A stretch of 64,000 nt of DNA from Prevotella sp. (GTDB lineage Bacteria > Bacteroidota > Bacteroidia > Bacteroidales > Bacteroidaceae): positions 1 to 64,000 of the forward strand of contig JAFUEP010000005.1 in NCBI GenBank assembly GCA_017470345.1, in the 5' to 3' direction. The notes below the pieces were generated by a model. It ran no database searches. It was not told where the DNA came from and was given only the letters and a program-made list of their open reading frames with translations. Made by a program: the position numbers and the translations under genes. Shown here piece after piece: positions 33,480 through 42,600 of the stretch. Numbering within the stretch: the stretch's first letter is position 1; every line of letters starts with the position of its first letter.

Positions 33480-34304
33480 TTACTCTTCAGGATTGGTCAC
33501 GACGACATGCAGCGTGTCGCCATTGTCGAAATACGGGATGCCGTCGTCGCCCTCGATGTCGGGCCAGAGCTGCCGGGCCGAGTCGTCGAGCACCAGCGGA
33601 TAGAGCTGGGAGAGGGTGCCGTGGGCCTCGCCGTCGAACTCGAAGGCGTCGGGGAAGAGCTCCACGAGGGCCCGGCCGCGATAGATGCAGCGCAGGCTGA
33701 CGTCGCCTCCGAGGCGGACGGGGCTCCAGATGCGAATCTCCATGTAGTCGCGGCCCTGCCACTGCCGCATCTTGCCGATGCCGCGCAGCTCGTCGCCGAT
33801 GTAGGCCCCGATGATGATCGAGTCCTCGTCGGCGGCCGTGTACTTGTGGCCGTGGATGTTGACGTCGGCATAGATGACCATGTCGTAGGGATAGCTCTTC
33901 GGGTTGAGGTAGATCGCCGGCAGCACGCTGACCCAGCACGAGTCCGTCTGGTGGTCGCTGACGCTCATGGCCCAGGCCAGCGTCAGTCCCTCGCTGAGGG
34001 CGATGACCGTGTCGCGCTCGACGATGGCGACGTCCTTGTCCTCCGTCATCCACCACACCGAGCGGTTCGACAGCGTGTCGGGCTCAAAGAGCACGGGGAT
34101 GCGGTAGCGGTCGCCCACCATCATGTTGATCACCCGCCGGCCCAGCGTCATCCGCCGCGCATCCACGGGGTCGCCCCCCTCCCAGTAGTCACCGCAGGAG
34201 CAGAGAAGCCCGCCCCCGGCCCCTCCCCAAAGGAGTGCGGAGCATATCGTGCAGAGCCATAGAAGATGGCTGGCTGTTTTTTGACCGATGCGTTTCCTTT
34301 TCAT
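33480..34304 (-). CDS. Exported lipoprotein with an Ig-like (Big_2-type) and an IGDELRG module
   Basis: The 274-residue protein has a signal sequence ending LLCSC (about residues 33-37), typical of a lipoprotein. The middle (PVLFEPDTLSNRSVWWMTED, DKDVAIVERDTVIALSEGL) looks like a bacterial Ig-like domain. The second half contains MVIYADVNIHGHKY and IIGAYIGDELRGIGKM, which match the module of the two secreted paralogues upstream (FVGDECRG, FIGDECRA, YVGGELRG). It starts 94 bp after the fibronectin-III gene and is followed by the last lipoprotein gene after 41 bp. The shared module links it functionally to the operon; the role is unknown. Confidence 0.8.
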   Translation of the reverse strand: MKRKRIGQKTASHLLWLCTICSALLWGGAGGGLLCSCGDYWEGGDPVDARRMTLGRRVINMMVGDRYRIPVLFEPDTLSNRSVWWMTEDKDVAIVERDTVIALSEGLTLAWAMSVSDHQTDSCWVSVLPAIYLNPKSYPYDMVIYADVNIHGHKYTAADEDSIIIGAYIGDELRGIGKMRQWQGRDYMEIRIWSPVRLGGDVSLRCIYRGRALVELFPDAFEFDGEAHGTLSQLYPLVLDDSARQLWPDIEGDDGIPYFDNGDTLHVVVTNPEE

Positions 34305-34357
34305 AAAGATTCTAATATATTATTGATGGTAATCAAAAACTCCGTTTCCTCTCTGCC

Positions 34358-34395
34358 CTTCTCCCCTCCCTTGGGGAGGGGCCGGGGGTGGGCTC
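34358..34395. repeat. CCCTCCC/GGGAGGGG repeat after the Fn3 gene
   Basis: CTTCTCCCCTCCCTTGGGGA then GGGGCCGGGGGTGGGC, in the gap just before the minus-strand stop codon at 34399; member of the C-rich repeat family. Confidence 0.7.
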
Positions 34396-34398
34396 TTC

Positions 34399-36621
34399 CT
34401 ATGGGCGGCGGCTGACCGTCACCGTGTTCGACAGGGCGCTCTGGCGGCCGTCGCGCCACTGTATCATGACGTAGTACTGGGCCGTCTCGCCCTTCCCGAG
34501 CAGGTTGTCGGCATACTCCGCCTTGTCGCTCGCCACGCTGATCATGAACTTAAACTTGTCCTCGCCCGGCCCCTTGCGATAGACGCAGTAGTAGTAGGGC
34601 GCGTCGATGGGCAGTCGGCCCGTCGTCCAGGCCAGCTTCGTCAGCTGGGAGCGCTCGTCGTAGTCGCCGGCCAGCTCGATGCCGGCCTTGACGACCTTCG
34701 GTCCGGCGTGCAGCCAGCTGACGGCCAGGCTCTTCGACGTGAAGGGCGACGAGTTGAACGACTCCACGTAGTAGTAATATCTATTCTCGCGGTCGTAGGG
34801 CGGGTTGTCGTCGATCGTGATGCGGTAGCCGCACGCCCGCAGCGAGTCGGCATCGTAGCGGCCGATGACCTCCCACGGCCCGTCCTGGCTCAGTCCGCGA
34901 TAGGCCACGTGGTAGTCCATGTCGGCATCCGTGCCGACGATCCACTCCATGTGCATGCCCTCCGCGTCGCTGTGACCCGAGCGGTCCAGGTGGGGCTGCG
35001 TCGGCGGCGTGATGTGCGGTCGCTTCACCTGGATCCAGGGGCTCCATAGTCCCATATTCGACGAATAGTCAACGGCCCTCACCTTGTAGTAGATATACTT
35101 CTGGTTGACATTCAGCGCAAGAGAGTCGGTGTACCACGTGTCAGGGATACCTCCTTCGTTCAGCTGCAGGAAGGTATGCGTCGTGTCGTTGGCAAAGGCC
35201 AAGTCATAATAGGCGATGTCGTCGTCGGCACAAGGATTCCACTCAATGAGTATGTTTCCGTCGGCACTGACCGTGGCTCTGAGCGAATCAGGGATGTCGG
35301 GGGCCTTGTAGTCTGTCAGCCGTATCATCTGAATGAGCGAGCGCCCCTCGTTGCCCGAGTTGTCCACGGCCGTCATGCAGATGGCTCCCGTCGTCAGGTG
35401 GGTGACGTCGAGCGTGCATGTCGTGTCGTTAGGCGAGATGAGGTCGTCGTTGAGCGCTATCCACTGTTTGCCTGTGACCTGCTCGTTGAAATAATTGATG
35501 ATGTAGCCATTCAGGTCCTCTTCTATGACATCTTTTTCCCACACGATCTTTGCCATCACCTTGGCCATCAGGTCGCCGTCCTCGGGGCGATAGACCTGGA
35601 TGTACTTCAGGTTGGGCGCCGTTGGCGGCTCGTTGTCATAGATATTGGTCTCGTGGACTTTGCTGGGACTGGTCAGGTCGCCGAAGGGGTCATGAGCCAT
35701 GACCCTGTATTCGTAGAGCCCGAAGGCAGGCACGGAGTCGTTGTAGACGTTATAGCCATAGACGTCGTCCTCGCCGAGCATCGTGATGAAGGGCTTGTCG
35801 GTGATGCGTTGCCATTCTGTCTGTCCCTTTTCGCGCCTTTCGATCTCAAAGCTTGAGTGCTTGTCGTCATACCAGTAGATATTGATTTTCCGCGGGCTGA
35901 TGAGCGAGTCTTGCAACGCGATGTCATACTCTGGAGCTTCATAAGGATTGTTGACCATATACTCTATGAAGCCCGGCTCGAAAAGCAGGATGCCACCATT
36001 TTCCCACACTGTGGGCTGCACGATGTATTGGTAGCGGGCGCCGGGTTTCACGTTGTGGTCAACAATACCGACAGCCAGGTCCCGGGCCAAGTCTTTCCGC
36101 CATTCGGCCACGAGCATGGCAAAGGCATAGCTGATGTCTTGCTCGCTGTTGTACTCCATGCCTGCACTGAAGGTGCCGGGCTTGTCTTTGGTCTGGGCAT
36201 AGTCTAAGCGACCCTCGCCGTAGAGCACTCCCTGAGCCAGCAGGGCGTTGGAGTCGTTCTCGGCATATTTGGCACGGAACTGTTCCTCGGTCAGCGGCTT
36301 GAGGGCATAAGCCACGGTGTCGACCTCGAATCCGGGCTCGTCAACATTGATCCGAAGGACGTTGACGCCATGGTAGGTCAGGTACTTCCATGAGACATAG
36401 TCCTCTGGCATCCATCGCAGCACAATACTGTCGCCATAGCTGCGGGCCAGCAACTTGATCTTTGTCGTGACGAGCGGTTCTTGCCATCTGAGCGCCTGGC
36501 TGCTGTCGGCAGGACTGATGGTTGCCGAGGGCGACTGGACGATGGTGTCGTTTGTCGCTGTTTGTGCTGTGACTCCTAAGCTTAGGAGAAGAAAGCAATA
36601 TATTAACCCTTTGCTTATCAT
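34399..36621 (-). CDS. Exported fibronectin type III repeat protein
   Basis: The ATG at 36621 (MISKGLIYCFLLLSLGVTAQ) gives a signal peptide and avoids an overlap with the giant gene that the longer frame would need. The 740-residue product has several fibronectin-III-like domains. Examples are IEWNPCADDDIAYYDLAFAN, YYKVRAVDYSSNMGLWSPW, MEWIVGTDADMDYHVAYRGL and YYYVESFNSSPF. It also has the helper segment YMVNNPYEAPEYDIALQDSL. There is no lipobox and no clear sorting tail. Position directly after the giant gene (25-bp gap) argues for one complex or secretion unit. GC content falls in the first half of the gene compared with the end. Confidence 0.82.
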   Translation of the reverse strand: MISKGLIYCFLLLSLGVTAQTATNDTIVQSPSATISPADSSQALRWQEPLVTTKIKLLARSYGDSIVLRWMPEDYVSWKYLTYHGVNVLRINVDEPGFEVDTVAYALKPLTEEQFRAKYAENDSNALLAQGVLYGEGRLDYAQTKDKPGTFSAGMEYNSEQDISYAFAMLVAEWRKDLARDLAVGIVDHNVKPGARYQYIVQPTVWENGGILLFEPGFIEYMVNNPYEAPEYDIALQDSLISPRKINIYWYDDKHSSFEIERREKGQTEWQRITDKPFITMLGEDDVYGYNVYNDSVPAFGLYEYRVMAHDPFGDLTSPSKVHETNIYDNEPPTAPNLKYIQVYRPEDGDLMAKVMAKIVWEKDVIEEDLNGYIINYFNEQVTGKQWIALNDDLISPNDTTCTLDVTHLTTGAICMTAVDNSGNEGRSLIQMIRLTDYKAPDIPDSLRATVSADGNILIEWNPCADDDIAYYDLAFANDTTHTFLQLNEGGIPDTWYTDSLALNVNQKYIYYKVRAVDYSSNMGLWSPWIQVKRPHITPPTQPHLDRSGHSDAEGMHMEWIVGTDADMDYHVAYRGLSQDGPWEVIGRYDADSLRACGYRITIDDNPPYDRENRYYYYVESFNSSPFTSKSLAVSWLHAGPKVVKAGIELAGDYDERSQLTKLAWTTGRLPIDAPYYYCVYRKGPGEDKFKFMISVASDKAEYADNLLGKGETAQYYVMIQWRDGRQSALSNTVTVSRRP

Positions 36622-36646
36622 ATCATTACATTTTTTCTGTGATGCG

Positions 36647-39600
36647 TTATTTCGTACCCCCATATACCAATTTCCCTCTGGGAGGAGTGGGACGGGCGCC
36701 GGTTGTGGAACCATCTTGATTTTGGTAATTGTAATTTAAGATGTCAAAGATTGAATAGTCAACCGGATAAGTGCCACCTGTCTGATAGATGTCATAGGTA
36801 ATCGGGCCTGCCCCTTGGTCATCATCCGTCTTATTCTCAAATGTTGAGGAGTAAGTATACAGTCCGGTATTGACGTCAAAGGCATTGAGCCTGTATGATT
36901 TGCATCTGATGGACTTGATATGCTTGAGAGCCTCAGTGGCATTGAATTCATCGCCGTTGTAACCCCAACCTTCCTGATATTTTTGCGGATATGGGGTGAC
37001 GTTATGTCCCGAAATCACAATCGATCGAGTCAGTCTGCTTCTCAGCACTGACCAGTAGGCCTGGTTCTTTCTCATTTCTGGGATATTACCCTTCTTGTCA
37101 TTGTTGGCGAACACCTCTTTGGGCATCGACAGGAGCGGGAACTGGTAGTAGGGCACCCTCACACTACAGCTGCCACGACTCACCTCCAGATACAGACCTC
37201 TGTGTACATCACTCCATTCCTGCATTTGTTTCGCAACGTATTCTGCTCTGGGAACAGGAAGAGTTCCATTGTCGATAGAAATAAGCTTTCGGAAGATGGA
37301 GTCAATCTTCCCGCAGATTTCTTCTGCGACGTAATACGGCTCGGCAAGCTTCTGGAAGAGCTGTTTGAACCCTTTGAGGTGAGGCCTGTTGTTGGTCGTC
37401 CAAGAATCAAACCCGGCTGCATACTCTCTTTGATTAGCCAACGTGTACTCCCGTGCATATTCGTCAGAGATGGGCAACGGATAAGTGACGTCGTCCAGGG
37501 TGTTGATCCAACAGCTGTACATGGCATCCCGAAGTTGATAGAGGTCCATGCCTTCCTCCCAGTCAGAATTCAGCAGTGAACCGGTCACGTCGGTATTGTT
37601 AAGGGTGAAGACGAGCGACTCCGTGGCATACGGCGTCGACACATTGTCCCAACTGTAAGCCTTCACACTGATGTCGCCGAGGAAAACCCACCGCTGCAAG
37701 TATGCGAAGTAGAGGAATGGGTCTAAGAGTCGCGTAGGCAATGCACTGGTTGTCGGTGGTGTGGTTACATCGTTCCACTCGTTGCCTCGGTTAATCGTGT
37801 AGTCGAATTGTACGCCATTCTTTTCAACCGTGGCACCGATGTAAGGCTGCTCGTATTCAATCTTTAAGCGATGGTCCAGGTAAGTACCGCGGTCCTCCCC
37901 AGGACGTCTCCAGTGGCCTCCGCCATAGTCATAAGGCTTGACATACAGGTCAGCCAAGTCAATCATCTCATAGACAGGCACCGTGAAGTCGCTGTCTTTC
38001 CTGACCTCGACGTACTGATCCCGGATCGGGGTGACCCAATCGGAGAACTGATCGTACCAGCCTTTCGACTCAATGAACCTTGAGAATTGTTCTGCTCGCG
38101 ACAAGGCGGCAAACGACGGGTCTTCCTTCATGGCTGCCATTTCCTGATCGAATTTGTACAAGTTCGATGCTCCGTACTTCTTGACAATGAATTCAGACAG
38201 CTCGCCCTCAACCAAGGCATTGGGGAAGTCGAACTTATCCATACTGACGTTATAGTTGCCAGGATATTGTTTGCCACTCCTCGGGCTGTAGACATACGCC
38301 AGTGCATCCTTGAAGTAGCGTGTTTCATAACCTTTGAAATAGCTCATCTGAAGCTTAATGTTGAAAGTCCACCTTTGTTCAAACTCGAAGGGCACCTCGG
38401 GGGCGATGCCATATTGGTATCTCCCTCCCGATTTGTCACTCTTGATAACGGCTTTTCTGACAACGACGTTGTCCACCTTGCTGCCGTCGTCGTTAAGCTT
38501 CTGGATCTTCCAGTTAAGCTGACAGTTCGGATATTTCTTCTTGAACTTGTCGAGAATCATCACCTGGCCTAAGCCGACGTCGACACCGCTTTGATTGAAG
38601 GCAATGTACGGGTTGTTGACATCCGACATGTAGCACTCAATCTCCTCACCCAGCTTGTTGAACAGGCCGTTGTCTTCAGCCGAGGGACGCGCCAGGGCGA
38701 CATAGGGCTGGAGGTCGGTAATCATGTCGTCGAAAGTCGTCGTGCTCTTCGTGCAGAAGAAGTAGTACTTGGTCTGCATCCAGTGCGTCGGCTCGTAGTC
38801 GTTGGTGTGCACCACCTCAGGCCACACCCGTCGGCCGTCCTTGATCTCATAGCCGGTGCCGCTCAGCTGCAGCAGATAGTAGCGGTCAGGCTTCAGGGAA
38901 ATGTTCTTCAGGTGGTATCTGTGGCCTTGCTTCTCGACGGTGCCATATTGCACAGAATTATACTTGTAACTCGAATAGATGTTAGACACGACTGTGGCAT
39001 CACTCGAGTTGACCGTGCGCTTGACTGATGACGTGCGCTCATAGCCGTTCATGATAGCTGAAGTCTCCTTGACGCTGGTCTCCTGAGTGGAGATACTGTT
39101 GATATACGACAGGCTGCTGACATTCGTAAATTCGTAGAGCCGCACTGCGCCGCCATAGGTGAAGTCCTGATCTAGGTCGAAGACATAGGTACGCGATGCC
39201 TGGAGGTCGTAGCGGGTGTCGCCAGCCTCGGCTCCGTCGGCCTCGGCTATTTGCTTTCGCTTGCTCGGGTCGACCAGCCTGTAGCGCTGTCCCAGCGAAG
39301 CATTGGTGGTGAAGGATATCTTGTTAGCCTCGTTCACGCTGATGGCATTCTTCATGTCCCAGCCCTGCTTCTTGTCATCGGAAGCAAGCGTGCAGCCGTT
39401 GAACAGCTCAAAGCCGTCAAGCGCGTTGCCCAGGAAGGGCTCGCAATGCTTACCGCAGGTGAACGTGAACTTCTTGTCGATCCTGACCAGGCCGGCCAGG
39501 AGGCTGACCTTGACACGTGCCTGACCGTCGATCCAGACAGGATGCGGCAGACCCATCTTCATGACGCCGCCGATACCGGCATTCAGGATGTCGATGTGCT

Positions 39601-42600
39601 TGTCGATGAGCTTGCCCAGCTTGATGTGCAGACCGAACTTGGCTGCCAGGTAGGCATAGAACTGACCCTCGGCATACCAGCTGCCGTAGTAGCCGTCTTC
39701 GCCGGGCTTCTTGTCGCGGTAGCCCATGGATCCATAGTCGACGCAGACGGGGGCATGCTTGAAGTGAACCAGCGAGATGTCGAAGCCGGCAATGGCTCTC
39801 AGATAGCCATAGAACAGACCCAGGTCGACGTCGATATATCCCCAGGCCTTGGCACCGGCCATGACGCCGCCATTGACGTTGCCTTCGTAGGGATTGAGGG
39901 CCTTGGCGGCAGCATTGCGCGACTTCTGTGCCTTCTCCATCTCCGGCGTGGTGTAGACGCCGTCACCCGAGTCGCCATTGAGGAAGCTTCTGATTTCCAA
40001 CGGGATTTCGGGCAGTCTGCCGTCGCCGGGCAGCTCGTTACCCATGCACAGATAGCCGTCGGCTCCGATGTTGACGCTGACAATCTTGCTCTTGAAGTCG
40101 ACCAGGATGAACTGGCATCGCTTGCTCTCCTCCGGCTCGCCGAGATAGAGGTGCCAGCGGACGGGAGAATACTCTTCGTAATTCTCAGCCCACGTGATCT
40201 TCAGCTCCAGATTCATCTTAGACTTGCCCATTCGTGCGGCTTCCGATTGCTTTTGAGCCTGTTCGCCCTTAATGGTCTGGTCGTCACCTTCGAGCTTTGT
40301 CTTCTTTGAACCGGCTTTTTCGCTATAGTCGCTATCGATCTCGTCGAGATTGCCTGTCGGGTTGAGCGAGGGCTTCTCCAGCACCTTGCCGACGTTGCCT
40401 TGGAATTTGTTGAGTTTAGTCTGCATGTTCTCCAGGGAACTGTTCATACCCATCAGCTTGTCGACAAGACTTGACGTGTCGATGCCCGTCTCAACCGTAA
40501 TGTTGAGCGACAGGTATCTTTCCTTGGTGCGCCGGACCTTCATCTTTTCCTCTTGAGACCATTCCATCTTGGTCTGGTTGAGATAGACCAGCGACATCTG
40601 CGCATCAACGATGCCACTGACGGCCTTGACACGTCCGTTGAACTTAAACGTCGACATGCAGTGCTGCACACGGTCGTAGACCACCATCAGGTCGACGTCG
40701 CCGCTCAGGGCTTCTTCGCCGGCCGTCGTCGACAGCCCGATGCCGAACATGACGCCTATCAGTCCGTATTGGGGCTCCGGGGCGCCGGCGAACATCGGAT
40801 GGCCGTCAACGGTGCCGCTCTGCGTGGGTCGGCAGTTGACGTAGAATCCGCCGCTGATGCGGTTGATGACAATCGGGTCGATGTGGATGCCGGCCTTGCT
40901 TGAGACACTGGCAGTGAAGTAGCCCCAGTCGTAGTCCGGGTCGGCATCGTAGAAGTCCTCCCATGTCGACGTGGACTTAGAATTGGCTTTGTGGTCCTCA
41001 TCGCACAGCTGTTGGGCCTGAGCCTTCTTCTCTTTCTCCTCGTCGGCGCTCAGTCCGTTGTCGCACTTGAAGTAGCCGCCTTCGCAGTCAACGCTGAACA
41101 GTCCGATGATTTCCACCTTCAGACTGCCGGCATAGCCCTTCCGCTCCTTTTTGTCAGAGACTTCGAGCTTGCCGTTCAGGTGTAAGGCATTGGCCACGTC
41201 AACATCCAGTTCCAGCATCCTGAAGTCGACTTTGCCGTCTGAGATATACCAATCGCCGACGGAGCCTTCGGTGTGTGTCGTGGCCGAGATGTCGACGCCG
41301 GCTTTGACCGTGAACAGGTTGTTGGCCAGGCCTATCATAGCGTCAACACCCAGGATGAGCTTGTCGCTGGAATATTTGAGGCTGAAGTCCTCAAGACCGA
41401 TCTTGAACGGTCCGATCTTCTTCTGGGCCGAGGCCAGCGACCACTCGCCGTAGTTAAAGTAACATTCCTTGCTGAGCGCCAGTTCCCTGCCTTCGGTGAA
41501 CTCGTAGAGCTTCTTGTGCTCGGCCTCCCATGCCTCCTGTGACTCGATGCCCGTCTGGTGGGTGCGATACTCGTCGATTTCGAGGTCTTTCCAGTCATCC
41601 AGCCTGACGTTCGACAGACGCATCTTGGCAAAGTGTATGCCGGGCATCTTCAGCTCGAGGGGGATTTGCTCCTTGATCTTGGCAATGCGCTTGGCGAAAG
41701 CATTGGCGTTCTCGTCGTGCTTGCCGTCGAGTCCGGCGATGGTGATGTCGCCGGCCATGCATAGCTCCACCTGGGTGTACTGCTCGCCGCCTTCCTTCTC
41801 GGGGTCGACCGATTCGACGAGGAAGTAGGTCTGGTCGGGCAGCAGGGTCATGTCGGCCACGAAGAAGTTCATGGCCAGCGGAGCCTTGTCGGCGTTCTTC
41901 GTGGTGAAGACGTACGAGAGGCGTTTGTCGTCGTACTCCTTGCGCTTCTTGGTCACCTTCTCCGTGCCGGCCTTGTTCCACACCTGGTATTCCTTGTAGC
42001 CGGGCTTGGTCATGTGGCGTATCTGGCAGTAGTATTCGATGTCGGTCTCCTGGCTGTCGTCCTTCTTGCCGGCTGACGAGCCGGAGCTGCCCGACTTGCC
42101 GCCGTCTTTCTTCGCGGCCTCGTCGGCAGCCTTGTCCTGGGCCACCTTGCCGAGCAGTGGCACGCCGAAGCCGCCGGTGATGGTGCAGTTGTCGAAGTTG
42201 TTCTGGATGATGTCGACGTAGGCCTTGTCGAGGGTGAACTTCCATCCGCCGCACTTGCCGGTCTGGGCGTCGAGGACGTTCTCGGAGAAGACGCGGCAGG
42301 TGATGCCTGAGGCGTCGATGAGCATGTTGCTGGCACCGATCTTGGTGCCCTGCTTGCCGTTGCCGAAGACGGCGAACTTGGGGAACTCCACCTCGAGGTT
42401 GCGGATGTAGACGCCCTGCCAGGCGCCCCAGTTGCCGTCGTTGACGTAGGCGCCGCAGAGCGTGGCGTCGAAGGTGGTGTCGTCGCCCTTGGTCACGAAC
42501 TTCTTCTTCTCCTCGTCGTAGCTCATCTGGGCGTAGCTCTTCTTGAACTCGTCGATGGTGGGCATGAGGCGGTCGTTGCGGCTCATGTTGTAGTCGAAGA

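Noticed and set aside
36622..36714. Upstream start for the Fn3 gene overlapping the giant gene
   Set aside because: The start at 36621 gives a proper signal peptide; the longer version would place 31 polar, Pro-rich residues before it.
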